Shown here in pieces: positions 35,287 through 44,183 of a stretch of DNA of 64,000 nucleotides. The notes beneath the pieces were generated by a model that worked only from the letters and a program-made list of their open reading frames with translations, was not told the DNA's origin and did not search any database. Both the position numbers and the translations under genes were made by a program. This DNA comes from Megamonas sp. UBA1796 (GTDB taxonomy: Bacteria > Bacillota > Negativicutes > Selenomonadales > Selenomonadaceae). How positions within the stretch are numbered: position 1 is the first letter of the stretch; the number at the start of each line of letters is the position of its first letter. The DNA lies in assembly GCA_002319795.1 (NCBI GenBank), contig DCFU01000034.1:1-64000 (forward strand), in the 5' to 3' direction.

Positions 35287-36105
35287 ATGAACAAGAAGCT
35301 CGTTATGGTGTGTTTGGCAATAGGTGCGGCCTTTATGCTGCTCACGGGATGCGGTTCACAGCAGGCTGCATCTTCCGGTTCGGCGTCGTCTTCGGCAAAG
35401 ACGGATGGCGGCAAGGTGGAGCTGCATGTGTCGGCGGCCGCAAGCCTTACGGATGTCATGAAAGAACTGGCCGAAAATTATAAAAAGGTACATCCGGAAG
35501 TGGAAATTAAGTTCAATTTCGGTAGCAGCGGCGCTTTACAGCAGGCAATACAGAACGGCGGGGATGCCGATTTATTCTTTTCAGCTGCGCAGAAGCAGAT
35601 GGATGAACTGGAAAAATCCGGAGACCTTGCGGCAGATACGCGTAAAGATCTGCTTATAAATGAGGTTGTGCTTATCGTGCCGAAGGATGGCGCTAAGGAC
35701 ATTAAATCGTTTGAAGATATTACTTCGGATAAGGTTATCAGAGTTGCGCTTGGTGAACCCAAGGGCGTACCTGTAGGACAATATTCAGAAGAAGTTTTCA
35801 ATAATATGAAGATATTGGATCAGGTCAAGGCAAAAGCGGTCTATGGTTCGGATGTGCGTCAGGTGCTCGCCTGGGTAGAGAACGGCGAGGCAGATTGCGG
35901 TATCGTTTATGCGACGGATGCGGCGATTTCCCAAAAGGTCATGGTGGCGGCGAAGGCACCAGCGGGCACGCACAATCCTATTATTTATCCGGCAGCTGTG
36001 CTGAAGGACAGCAAGCAGAAGGAGGCCGCTACAGAGTTCCTGAAGTTTGTTTCGGAGCCGGAGAGCGCAAAATTATTCCAGAAATATGGATTTGAGGTAA
36101 AATGA
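35287..36105 (+). CDS. modA: Molybdate ABC transporter substrate-binding lipoprotein
   Basis: ModA (272 residues) is a lipoprotein: a charged N-terminus, hydrophobic core and lipobox LLTGC with the acylated Cys at residue 22, then a Ser/Ala-rich linker. The binding-domain motifs VSAAASLTDVMKELAENY, NFGSSGALQQAIQNGGDADL and GVPVGQYSEE are typical of molybdate/tungstate-binding proteins. The ATG at 35287 is chosen over GTG 35278 because the signal sequence starts MNKK and the gaaaagag site is better placed. It overlaps modB by 4 bases. Confidence 0.95.
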   Translation: MNKKLVMVCLAIGAAFMLLTGCGSQQAASSGSASSSAKTDGGKVELHVSAAASLTDVMKELAENYKKVHPEVEIKFNFGSSGALQQAIQNGGDADLFFSAAQKQMDELEKSGDLAADTRKDLLINEVVLIVPKDGAKDIKSFEDITSDKVIRVALGEPKGVPVGQYSEEVFNNMKILDQVKAKAVYGSDVRQVLAWVENGEADCGIVYATDAAISQKVMVAAKAPAGTHNPIIYPAAVLKDSKQKEAATEFLKFVSEPESAKLFQKYGFEVK

Positions 36106-36779
36106 TAGATATTTCACCGCTGTATATCTCGTTAAAAACTGCTTTGGCAGCGACTTTTGTGACGTTTTTTGCAGGCATAGGGCTTGCCTGGCTGGTTGTG
36201 CGCATGAAGCGTTTTCAAGGAGCCATGGATGCCTTCATTACTTTGCCCATGGTGCTGCCCCCTACGGTCGTAGGATTTTTCCTGCTGCTGATTTTTGGCA
36301 AGCGAGGCGTTGTCGGCCAGTTCCTTTTACAATTTGACGTTACCTTTGTCTTTACATGGAAAGCGGCGGTTACGGCGGCAGTGATTGTTTCCCTGCCGCT
36401 TATGTACCGCACGGCACGCGGTGCATTTGAGCAAATCGATGCGAATATTCTCAATGCCGCACGCACGCTTGGCGTCTCAGAATGGCGTATTTTCTGGCAT
36501 GTACTGCTCCCCAATGCGCGGCAGGGAATCCTTGCGGGACTTGTGCTTTCCTTTACACGTGCGCTCGGAGAGTTCGGCGCTACTATCATGGTGGCGGGCA
36601 ATATCCCGGGTGTTACGCAGACGATGTCGACCGCTATTTATGCGGCTGTGCAGGCAAATGATGATGCAACGGCTTTTGCCTGGGTTGCTGTCGTCGTGGT
36701 TTTCTCTTTTGCTGTTGTCATGCTGATGAATTATTGGCTTAATACCCGTATGCACCGGGTTGGAGGAGGTATGACCTGA
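36102..36779 (+). CDS. modB: Molybdate ABC transporter permease
   Basis: ModB (225 residues) has five or six transmembrane helices and the permease EAA-type loop ARTLGVSEWRIFWHVLLPNARQGI followed by RALGEFGATIMVAGNI, all typical of molybdate permeases (the loop is shown in part: AARTLGVSEWRIF). It starts within the modA stop (ATGA) and ends one base into modC, indicating tight coupling. Confidence 0.95.
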   Translation: MIDISPLYISLKTALAATFVTFFAGIGLAWLVVRMKRFQGAMDAFITLPMVLPPTVVGFFLLLIFGKRGVVGQFLLQFDVTFVFTWKAAVTAAVIVSLPLMYRTARGAFEQIDANILNAARTLGVSEWRIFWHVLLPNARQGILAGLVLSFTRALGEFGATIMVAGNIPGVTQTMSTAIYAAVQANDDATAFAWVAVVVVFSFAVVMLMNYWLNTRMHRVGGGMT

Positions 36780-37822
36780 TGGAGCTGATGGTTTCGATAT
36801 GCAAAAAGCTGCGCAACTTCGAGCTCCGTACAGAGTTTGCGGTGAAAGATGAAGTGTTTGCTTTGCTGGGGGCATCGGGCTGTGGCAAGAGTATGACACT
36901 GAAATGTATTGCGGGTATAGAGACACCGGACAGCGGCGTCATACGGCTGGGAAATCATGTACTGTTTGACAGCGCGCGCAGGATCAATCTGCCGCCGCAG
37001 CAGCGTCACGTAGGTTATTTATTCCAGAATTATGCCTTGTTTCCGAATATGACGATTGCGCAGAACATCGCTTTTGTAGCTGGTGGCACAGAGGAGGAAA
37101 AGCAATGCAAGGTGCGGGAGAATATCCGGCGCTTTTCTCTGGAGGGGCTCGAGCATGCTTATCCGGCAGCATTGTCTGGCGGGCAGCAGCAGCGTGCAGC
37201 TTTTGCCCGCATTCTGGCCTCGGAGGCAGAGCTTCTCATGCTGGATGAGCCTTTTTCGGCGCTTGATAGTTATCTTAAATGGAAACTGGAACGTGAGCTC
37301 ATGCATGTGCTTGAACAATACGATGGCGCGGCTCTGCTCGTGTCGCATGACCGCGGCGAGGTGTATCGTCTATCGGATCGTATTGCGGTTATGGAGCATG
37401 GACATATCGAGGCTGTAAATACAAAGCATGAGCTGTTTGATAATCCGCAGACGCTTGCGGGAACTTTGCTTACTGGCTGCAAGAATGTATCACGTGCCCA
37501 TTATCTGGAAGATGGGCGCTTGCTGGCTGAGGAATGGGGCATGGAGCTGTGTTTTCATGGGGCAGTGCCAGGCAAGCTGCAATATGCAGGGATTCGGGCG
37601 CATTTCTTCGAGCTTATGTCCGGACCGGGCGAGAACACTTTTGAGGTGGAGGTCGATCAGGTCATAGAAGACACGTTTTCTTATCTTATCATGGTGCGGC
37701 TGCGCGGCACGCAATGCCAGACACTGCGCTGGGAAGTGGATAAGGAGGAATGGCAGGCGCTCGATTGTACGTTCTTTTATCTACGGCTGCCGCCGGAAAA
37801 ATTGATTTTGATGGAAAGCTGA
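36779..37822 (+). CDS. modC: Molybdate ABC transporter ATP-binding protein
   Basis: ModC (347 residues) has Walker A GASGCGKSMT, the signature LSGGQQQR, Walker B LLMLDEPFSALD and a switch His in LVSHDRGEVYRL. A C-terminal TOBE/Mop-like region (about 240-340) is present but not strongly conserved. The ATG overlaps the modB stop and has a ggaggaggt site. A small hairpin (37819-37840) follows; it does not look like a full terminator, so the operon likely continues. Confidence 0.94.
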   Translation: MELMVSICKKLRNFELRTEFAVKDEVFALLGASGCGKSMTLKCIAGIETPDSGVIRLGNHVLFDSARRINLPPQQRHVGYLFQNYALFPNMTIAQNIAFVAGGTEEEKQCKVRENIRRFSLEGLEHAYPAALSGGQQQRAAFARILASEAELLMLDEPFSALDSYLKWKLERELMHVLEQYDGAALLVSHDRGEVYRLSDRIAVMEHGHIEAVNTKHELFDNPQTLAGTLLTGCKNVSRAHYLEDGRLLAEEWGMELCFHGAVPGKLQYAGIRAHFFELMSGPGENTFEVEVDQVIEDTFSYLIMVRLRGTQCQTLRWEVDKEEWQALDCTFFYLRLPPEKLILMES

Positions 37823-37899
37823 AGGAGACTATTCCTTCAGTGACTATATTATCAGAAAAGTTTGAGTACCATAGCAAATTTTTATAGGAGAGATAGGAA

Positions 37900-38934
37900 A
37901 TGAAAAGTATTCGTACTGTTGATGCCGTAGGACATGTGCTTTGCCATGATATTACGCAGATTATCCGTGGCGTTACCAAGGATGCACGCTTCCGCAAAGG
38001 AGATATCATAAAGGAAGAGGATATTCCCGTATTGCTGTCTTTGGGTAAGGACCATATATATGTCTGGGAAAAGGATGAGAATATGCTCCATGAGAATGAG
38101 GCAGCAGAAATCCTGCGGCAGATATGCCAGAACGACGGCATGGAGCCTACGGAGGTAAAGGAGGGAAAAATTGAGCTCAAGGCCATGTACGACGGAGTAT
38201 TCAAAGTAGATGTCGACAGGCTCAATGCTATTAATGACCTCGACGATATCATTATTGCAACGCGTCATAATAATGTGCCGGTAAAAAAAGGTGATAAACT
38301 TGCGGGAACCCGCGTGATACCTCTTGTCATTGGGAAAGATAAAATGGAGGAATTGCTGAGGGTAGCGGGTGATGAACCGCTTTTGCAGCTGTTGCCATAT
38401 AGAAAGCTTAAAGTGGGTGTAGTGACTACGGGTAATGAGGTATTCCAAGGGCGTATCAAGGATACCTTTACGCCGGTTATTGCAGATAAGCTGGCCGCGT
38501 ATGGACTTGAAATTGAGGCGCAGCGTTTTTCTGATGACGATCCGCAACATATACTGACGGGAATCCGGGAGTTGTTGGAGCTTGGCATGGAGATGATTTT
38601 TTGCACGGGTGGCATGAGTGTGGATCCGGACGACAGGACACCAGCGGCTATCCGCGATACGGGCGCAGAGATTGTGACCTATGGCGTACCAGTGTTGCCG
38701 GGGGCGATGTTTTTGTTGGCATATTATGCGGGCAAACATGGTACTGTGCCGATTTGTGGCCTGCCGGGCTGTGTGATGTACGCGCGTACGACGATATTTG
38801 ACCTCGTGCTGCCGCGCCTTGTTGCAGGAGAGCGTGTGACGAAAAAATCCATGCGTGGGTTGGGCCACGGTGGGATTTGTCTCGAATGTAAGGAGTGCCG
38901 CTATCCGAATTGCAGCTTCGGCAAGGGTATATAA
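37900..38934 (+). CDS. MoeA/MogA-like molybdopterin-binding protein with Cys-rich tail
   Basis: This 344-residue protein has a MoeA-like N-terminal part and a MoCF/MogA-type molybdopterin-binding domain (KVGVVTTGNEVFQG, FCTGGMSVDPDDRTPAAIRD, VLPGAMFLLAYY, GLPGCVMY). It is shorter than canonical MoeA (about 400). It ends in CLECKECRYPNCSFGKG, a C-x2-C-x2-C-x4-C pattern that could bind an Fe-S cluster or zinc. It likely acts in molybdate insertion or in routing of Moco. It follows modC by 77 bases with a gagagataggaa-type site. Confidence 0.82.
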   Translation: MKSIRTVDAVGHVLCHDITQIIRGVTKDARFRKGDIIKEEDIPVLLSLGKDHIYVWEKDENMLHENEAAEILRQICQNDGMEPTEVKEGKIELKAMYDGVFKVDVDRLNAINDLDDIIIATRHNNVPVKKGDKLAGTRVIPLVIGKDKMEELLRVAGDEPLLQLLPYRKLKVGVVTTGNEVFQGRIKDTFTPVIADKLAAYGLEIEAQRFSDDDPQHILTGIRELLELGMEMIFCTGGMSVDPDDRTPAAIRDTGAEIVTYGVPVLPGAMFLLAYYAGKHGTVPICGLPGCVMYARTTIFDLVLPRLVAGERVTKKSMRGLGHGGICLECKECRYPNCSFGKGI

Positions 38935-38948
38935 AGGAGAAATTTCTA

Positions 38949-39449
38949 ATGGAAGAAAAATTAACGCATTTTGACGCACAGGGCAATGCGATTATGGTAG
39001 ATGTGAGCGGAAAGCACGAAACAGCGCGGGTAGCGGTAGCATGTGGTAAAATTGTGGTCAACGAAGCAGTATATGAAGCTATTTGTGAGGGAACCATAAA
39101 AAAGGGCGATGTGCTTGGTGTGGCGCGCATTGCGGGGATTATGGCTGCCAAGCAGACCAGCAGTGTGATACCGTTATGCCATCCACTGCCGCTGGCGAAA
39201 TGCAGTGTGGACTTTCGAATGCTGCCGGAGGAACATGCGGTTGTTGCTGAAGCCACAGTGAAGGTCACAGGACAGACTGGTGTTGAGATGGAGGCACTGC
39301 ATGCAGTGAGCGTGGCGCTTCTCACGATTTATGATATGTGTAAGGCCCTTGACAAGGGCATGGAAATTCGGGAAATCCATCTTTTGAAAAAATCCGGTGG
39401 TAAGAGTGGAGAATATCTGAGGAACAGTGCTGGGGAGGATGCGGTATGA
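38949..39449 (+). CDS. moaC: Cyclic pyranopterin monophosphate synthase (MoaC)
   Basis: MoaC (166 residues) forms cyclic pyranopterin monophosphate from the MoaA product. Motifs are MVDVSGKHETAR, GKIVVNEAVYEAI, IAGIMAAKQTSSVIPLCHPL and GVEMEALHAVSVALLTIYDM. The ATG at 38949 has an aaaggag site; the longer frame from 38895 would overlap the previous gene and add non-family residues. It overlaps moaA by 4 bases. Confidence 0.96.
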   Translation: MEEKLTHFDAQGNAIMVDVSGKHETARVAVACGKIVVNEAVYEAICEGTIKKGDVLGVARIAGIMAAKQTSSVIPLCHPLPLAKCSVDFRMLPEEHAVVAEATVKVTGQTGVEMEALHAVSVALLTIYDMCKALDKGMEIREIHLLKKSGGKSGEYLRNSAGEDAV

Positions 39450-40432
39450 AGGACCAATACGGCAGAAACATCGTGTACGCACGCATCTCGGTTACGGACC
39501 GTTGCAATCTGCGCTGCCGCTACTGCATGCCTGCAGAGGGTGTGCAGTCCTTACCGCATAGCACAGTGCTCTCTTATGAAGAAATATTGCGTGTGGCGGG
39601 ATGCCTGGCAAAGTTAGGCATCACAAAACTCCGTATTACGGGCGGTGAACCGCTTGTGCGGAAGGGTATTGTCGATTTTGTACGGCGCCTGAAATCTGTG
39701 CCGGGGATTGAAAAGGTTATGCTGACTACCAATGGTGTGGCGCTGGCAGAACTTGCAAAGCCTTTGGTAGCCGCTGGCCTTGATGGTGTAAATATGAGTC
39801 TTGATACATTCGATGCTGAGAGATTTGCTTCTATTACACGGCGGGACATGCTGCCGAAGGTCAGAGAAGGACTCTGCAAGCTTTTGGAAAGCGGCTGCAG
39901 GGAAGTCAAGCTCAATATTGTTCCGCTGGCAGGTATTAATGAAGCGGACTTCGCAGAGATTGCAGAACTCGCACGGGTGCATCCTATCCGCGTACGTTTC
40001 ATTGAGCTTATGCCTATTGGCTGTGCGGCGGCTTCAGGATACAAGGGTCTGGCGATGGCGCAGGTTCGCGACATCCTGGAAGAAAAATTTGGTGCTTTGC
40101 TGCCGCAACTCTCTCGCCAGCAAACGGGCGGGCCAGCGTCGTACTATTCTATTGACGGCTTTCAGGGGCAAATTGGTTTTATAGATGCGCTCGAACATCA
40201 ATTTTGCAGCAGCTGTAATCGTGTGCGGTTTACTGCGGATGGTTTCCTTAAGCTGTGCCTGAATTCTTCTGCCGGACTCGATGTGCGGCAGCTGCTGCGT
40301 GATGGTGCTGATGACAGGCTGCTTTGTGAGAGCATAGAACAGGCAATTTATCAAAAACCTGCAGAGCATTTTTTTGCTCAGACAGGAAATACAATGCGGG
40401 ATACGCGAAAAATGTATGAGGTTGGAGGCTGA
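39446..40432 (+). CDS. moaA: GTP 3',8-cyclase (MoaA), radical SAM
   Basis: MoaA (328 residues) starts molybdopterin synthesis from GTP. The SAM cluster motif is CNLRCRYCMP and the second Fe-S cluster is in FCSSCNRVRFTADG with a later LKLCL. The C-terminus is Gly-Gly, a known requirement for MoaA activity. It is translationally coupled to moaC (ATGA) and followed 3 bases later by the MOSC-MogA fusion. Confidence 0.97.
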   Translation: MKDQYGRNIVYARISVTDRCNLRCRYCMPAEGVQSLPHSTVLSYEEILRVAGCLAKLGITKLRITGGEPLVRKGIVDFVRRLKSVPGIEKVMLTTNGVALAELAKPLVAAGLDGVNMSLDTFDAERFASITRRDMLPKVREGLCKLLESGCREVKLNIVPLAGINEADFAEIAELARVHPIRVRFIELMPIGCAAASGYKGLAMAQVRDILEEKFGALLPQLSRQQTGGPASYYSIDGFQGQIGFIDALEHQFCSSCNRVRFTADGFLKLCLNSSAGLDVRQLLRDGADDRLLCESIEQAIYQKPAEHFFAQTGNTMRDTRKMYEVGG

Positions 40433-40434
40433 CA

Positions 40435-41361
40435 ATGGGAAAAATTATAGCAGTTTGCATGAGTGAAAAAAAAGGAACGCAGAAAAAGGATGTCGGCAAA
40501 GGACTTTTTGTGGCGGAGCACGGTATTGTCGGAGATGCACATGCCGGCCGATGGCATCGGCAGGTGAGCCTGCTCTCATTTGAACAAGTTGAGGCATTCC
40601 GGGCGCGCGGCGCAGAGGTTGCACTGGGAGCTTTTGGTGAGAATCTTGTTGTAAGCGGGTTCGATTTCAAGACATTGCCAATCGGTACGCGTTTCCGGGC
40701 AGGAGATGTACTGCTCGAAATGACGCAGATCGGTAAGAAATGCCATTCGCATTGCGAGATATACAAGGTTATGGGGGATTGTATCATGCCGCGTGAGGGG
40801 GTTTTCGCCCGTGTGCTGCATGGGGGATGGATTGCGCGCGGGGATGTCCTCACAATTGAGACAGAGAAGGAAAAACTGGATGCGGCTATTATTACTGCGA
40901 GTGACAAAGGCGCGCAGGGCCTGCGGGAGGATGTAAGCGGCGCAAAGACCGCAGAAATGCTCATAGAAGCTGGCTATACGATTTCTGAGCGTATTATTTT
41001 GCCGGATGAAAAGGACGAACTTGTACATAAGCTGCTGAAATTGTCGGATATGGGAATTGCTTTGGTTGTTACTACGGGTGGCACAGGATTTTCGCCGCGC
41101 GACGTTACGCCGGAGGCTACGCTTGAGGTAGCCGAGCGTCTTGTGCCGGGGATACCCGAGGCTATGCGCGCGCTGAGCATGCAGATTACGCACCGGGCTA
41201 TGCTGAGCCGGGCAGCGGCAGGCATACGCAAGCGTACGCTTATAGTGAATCTTCCAGGCAGCCCGAAGGCTGTGGCGGAATGTCTTGGCTTCATATTGCC
41301 TGAGCTTCGCCATGGTATAGAAATCCTGCGTGGAGAAGCCGGAGAATGCGCGCGCAGATAA
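40435..41361 (+). CDS. MOSC domain - MogA/MoaB fusion protein
   Basis: This 308-residue protein joins an N-terminal MOSC domain (about 1-140; GIVGDAHAGRWHRQVSLLSFE, GENLVVSG, KKCHSHCEIYK) to a MogA/MoaB molybdopterin adenylyltransferase domain (about 145-308; ITASDKGAQGLREDVSG, VTTGGTGFSPRDVTPEAT, NLPGSPKAV). MOSC domains handle sulfur on Moco; the MogA half adenylates molybdopterin. The conserved Cys of the MOSC half is present. It lies 3 bases after moaA and 16 bases before mobA-mobB. Confidence 0.9.
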   Translation: MGKIIAVCMSEKKGTQKKDVGKGLFVAEHGIVGDAHAGRWHRQVSLLSFEQVEAFRARGAEVALGAFGENLVVSGFDFKTLPIGTRFRAGDVLLEMTQIGKKCHSHCEIYKVMGDCIMPREGVFARVLHGGWIARGDVLTIETEKEKLDAAIITASDKGAQGLREDVSGAKTAEMLIEAGYTISERIILPDEKDELVHKLLKLSDMGIALVVTTGGTGFSPRDVTPEATLEVAERLVPGIPEAMRALSMQITHRAMLSRAAAGIRKRTLIVNLPGSPKAVAECLGFILPELRHGIEILRGEAGECARR

Positions 41362-41377
41362 AACAGGGGGCAGAGCA

Positions 41378-42502
41378 ATGCGTTATGAAGATATGGCCTT
41401 GCTGGTTATTGCGGGCGGAGAAAGCCGTCGAATGGGAAAGGATAAGCGCTGGATCGTCTGGCAGGGCTTGACTTTTATAGAGCGGCTGTTGGAAAAGGCC
41501 GCCGGACAGAATTTCCGGGAAATCGTTCTTTCGATTGAGAAGCCGTCGGCAAGATGGACGCTGCTCGCAAAAAAATATGGAGCGGTGCTGGCAGCTGATA
41601 CCAGAATTGGCTATGGCCCGCTCGAAGGTCTGCGCAGCGCGCTTGCGGTTGCTAATAGTGGATATGTGCTTGTCGTTTCCTGCGATATGCCTTTTTTTGA
41701 TTTTGATGTCTTATTGCCGGCGGTCCTGGCAGCAGAAAATCATATAGCGGTGCTTCCGGTGACAAACGGAAAAAAGCAGATGCTGGCGGCAGTTTATAGC
41801 AGGCGGATACTGCCGCTGCTCGAAAAGTCAATGGCTCTCGGCAGACACAGTCTGGGTTGTATAACGGAATATCCGGCAGTGAAACTCATGGACATGACCG
41901 GAGATACGGTGTGCTTTTTCAATGTAAATACACCAGAGACACTCCGGCTGGCTGAGGGACGTATGCGGAATATGGCGCGCCGCGTTCCTGTAGTGTCCAT
42001 TTCTGCGGCGCATGCAAATGCAGGCAAGACCACATTTATTGAAAGGCTGTTGCCAATCTTTGGGGCCCGGGGCCTGCGCGTGGGTGTTGTCAAAAGCGAC
42101 AGTCACGGACTCAGGCTTGATTGTGAAGGAACGGACAGCTGGCGATTTATGCGGGGCGGAGCATCCTCTGTAGCGGTTGTTTCACCCGAACAATGCATGA
42201 TACTCCAGAAAACGAAGTGTAAGCTGGAGCTTTTTTCCGTTGCGCAAAAAATGGAGGGTGCAGACTTTGTTCTCATTGAAACACGTGCACATGGTGTGCC
42301 GCCAATTTTGGAAATCGTTGGTGAAAATGAGCGGCTGGTGGAGGCATCGGAAAAAATAACATCTCTCGTGAGTGCGGGTTCCCGAAAAGCGGAAGGGCTG
42401 CTGCAGATTGCGCCGGATAACCTTGAATTGGCAGCTTCTCTGGTGTGCTTTCTTACTGGCTTCACAGATGAAGCAGGATGCCTTTTCGAACTGGACCTAT
42501 AG
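41378..42502 (+). CDS. MobA-MobB fusion for molybdopterin-guanine dinucleotide synthesis
   Basis: This 374-residue protein has an N-terminal MobA nucleotidyltransferase domain (about 1-195; VIAGGESRRMGKDKRW, a VVSCDMPFF metal site) and a C-terminal MobB GTPase-like domain (about 210-374; P-loop AHANAGKTTFIERL, then VGVVKSDSHGL). It should convert Mo-molybdopterin to the guanine dinucleotide form. The ATG at 41378 has an aggggg site; an earlier in-frame start at 41330 would overlap the previous gene. It is the last gene before a terminator. Confidence 0.9.
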   Translation: MRYEDMALLVIAGGESRRMGKDKRWIVWQGLTFIERLLEKAAGQNFREIVLSIEKPSARWTLLAKKYGAVLAADTRIGYGPLEGLRSALAVANSGYVLVVSCDMPFFDFDVLLPAVLAAENHIAVLPVTNGKKQMLAAVYSRRILPLLEKSMALGRHSLGCITEYPAVKLMDMTGDTVCFFNVNTPETLRLAEGRMRNMARRVPVVSISAAHANAGKTTFIERLLPIFGARGLRVGVVKSDSHGLRLDCEGTDSWRFMRGGASSVAVVSPEQCMILQKTKCKLELFSVAQKMEGADFVLIETRAHGVPPILEIVGENERLVEASEKITSLVSAGSRKAEGLLQIAPDNLELAASLVCFLTGFTDEAGCLFELDL

Positions 42503-42520
42503 AATATAGCATAGGATTTC

Positions 42521-42552
42521 TGCCGGATAATTTTTTATCCGGCATTTGTTGT
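42521..42552 (+). terminator. Terminator of the molybdenum operon
   Basis: A perfect stem tgccggataa/ttatccggca with a T4 loop is followed by tttgttgtt. Confidence 0.8.
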
Positions 42553-42689
42553 TAGCGGATATAGCTATAGGGAGCAATACATGCAATAGTAGTTTTCTTT
42601 TATGAAATTTAGTTATACCCAATGCCTTATTTACATGATATGCTATACTATGAATAGGGACTATTTGGAAGGGAAGGCGTTTAATTTTT

Positions 42690-43871
42690 ATGCATAAAAA
42701 GTACTTATATTTCATGGCCGCAGCACATATCTGCAATGACATCAATTCAGGAGCGCTGCCGGCTATTCTGCCGTTTTTTGTTATGTACTACGGTATGGAT
42801 TATACATCTATTGCCGGGCTTATGTTTGCTTCGGCGTTCTTGTCCTCTTTTATACAGCCGCTATTTGGCTATTTGGCGGATAAATCCTCCAAACAATGGT
42901 TTATGGGTTTTGGGGTCCTCGTGACGGGGGGATGCCTGAGTATCACGGGTTTTCTTTCGGATTATTGGGCTATTTTTATCGCGGTTACATTTATGGGTAT
43001 TGGCAGTTCGATTTTCCATCCTGAGGCCGCACGCATGGTGAATTTTATATCGGGCAAACAGCGCGGTGCTGGTATGAGTATTTTTTCCGTGGGCGGCAAC
43101 GGTGGTTTCGGGCTTGGACCTTTGGTAGCCGTGGCACTTATTACCACTTTTGGGATGAAGGGAACGGCATTTTTTGGCGTTTTGGCACTCATTATGGGAA
43201 GCCTGCTTTTTGTTTTTATTCCCCGCATTAAACGGTCAGCTGAAGCGGATATGGTCGCGGAGCGTCAGGCTGCAATCGAAGCTGGCAAAGTCGTGAAGCC
43301 GCGTGCGGAGGCTGTTAACGACTGGCATGGCTTTTCGCGCCTCACGCTTGTCATTATATTCCGTTCCATTGTTTTCTGTGGCATTAGTAGTTTTTTGCCG
43401 CTTTACTGCATACAGGTACTTGGCGCATCGAATGCTGTAGGCAGTACGACGCTTTCGGTGCTCTCGATTGCAGGGATATTTACCACACTCATCGGAGGGC
43501 GTCTGGCAGATCGCTGGGGCTATGTGAAGGTGCTTAAATATGGTTGTTTGTTGCTTGTTCCGTTTTTGGGGATTGCTGTGTTTGCGCAAAGCGTCTGGGC
43601 GGTTTATGCGATGCTTATCCCTATGAGTTTTGCCATGCATGGTCCCTATTCTTCCTTTGTGGTGCTGGGGCAGAGCTATCTGGCCAAGAGTATTGGCTTC
43701 GCTTCAGGTGTTACACTGGGACTCTCATTCAGTGTAGGCGGTATCGTTGTGCCATCCATGGGTTGGTATGCGGATCTTCATGGTATCGCTTCTGTTATGA
43801 CAGTCATTGTCATTGTTTCTGTTTGTTGTGCATTCTGTTGCTTTTTACTTCCAGAACCCAAAACAAGATAG
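42690..43871 (+). CDS. MFS transporter of the fosmidomycin-resistance (Fsr) type
   Basis: This 393-residue protein has 12 transmembrane helices. Fsr-like features are HICNDINSGALPAILPFF near the N-terminus, the GIGSSIFHPEAARM motif and GGNGGFGLGPL in helix 5. Fsr-like exporters are widespread and the true substrate is mostly unknown; the name does not establish fosmidomycin resistance here. It stands alone between the molybdenum operon and the folate operon leader. Confidence 0.82.
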   Translation: MHKKYLYFMAAAHICNDINSGALPAILPFFVMYYGMDYTSIAGLMFASAFLSSFIQPLFGYLADKSSKQWFMGFGVLVTGGCLSITGFLSDYWAIFIAVTFMGIGSSIFHPEAARMVNFISGKQRGAGMSIFSVGGNGGFGLGPLVAVALITTFGMKGTAFFGVLALIMGSLLFVFIPRIKRSAEADMVAERQAAIEAGKVVKPRAEAVNDWHGFSRLTLVIIFRSIVFCGISSFLPLYCIQVLGASNAVGSTTLSVLSIAGIFTTLIGGRLADRWGYVKVLKYGCLLLVPFLGIAVFAQSVWAVYAMLIPMSFAMHGPYSSFVVLGQSYLAKSIGFASGVTLGLSFSVGGIVVPSMGWYADLHGIASVMTVIVIVSVCCAFCCFLLPEPKTR

Positions 43872-43965
43872 CATAGGCTGTTTGCAGGATAAGGCGATGA
43901 GGCCTTTTACCCTGAGTTTTTTAGCGTAAATTTAGTAAAATGGCAGAGTAGATAATTGTGGGTTA

Positions 43966-44126
43966 TGTGCCTGGGAAACGGAGAGTTGGTCCCGGGAAGG
44001 AAACTTTCGGCATAGATGTAAAATGTGTCAAGGTTGCCATACAGTTATCGCATCTCGCTGCTGCGTATGGGAGAGAACCTCCTTTATGTGGCATTCAATA
44101 ATTGCTGCATAAAGGAGGTTTTTTTG
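43966..44126 (+). ncRNA. Unrecognised structured leader with terminator upstream of the folate operon
   Basis: The leader can fold into a small three-way element: a closing stem gtgcc (43967-43971) / ggcat (44009-44013) with two inner hairpins (ggga/tccc and gaa-ggaaac-tttc). A second stem ccatac (44037-44042) / gtatgg (44065-44070) follows, then the terminator aacctcctttatg/cataaaggaggtt (44077-44120) with seven T residues. It lies in a 310-base gap before the HD-folP-folB-folK genes. I do not recognise it as THF-I, ZTP or another known class. Confidence 0.6.
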
Positions 44127-44183
44127 ATAAAAGCAATATTTATTTACTGCATGAAGACCAAAAGGACGAAGGGAAGGATCATC

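Noticed and set aside
37882..38979. 365-codon minus-strand frame opposite the MoeA-like gene.
   Set aside because: The plus-strand gene has family motifs and operon context; the minus-strand product has no recognisable domain and crosses two gene boundaries.
43957..44126. THF-I riboswitch before the folate operon.
   Set aside because: A ggagag string is present, but the expected long-range pseudoknot partners and closing CCGCUCC-like end were not found.
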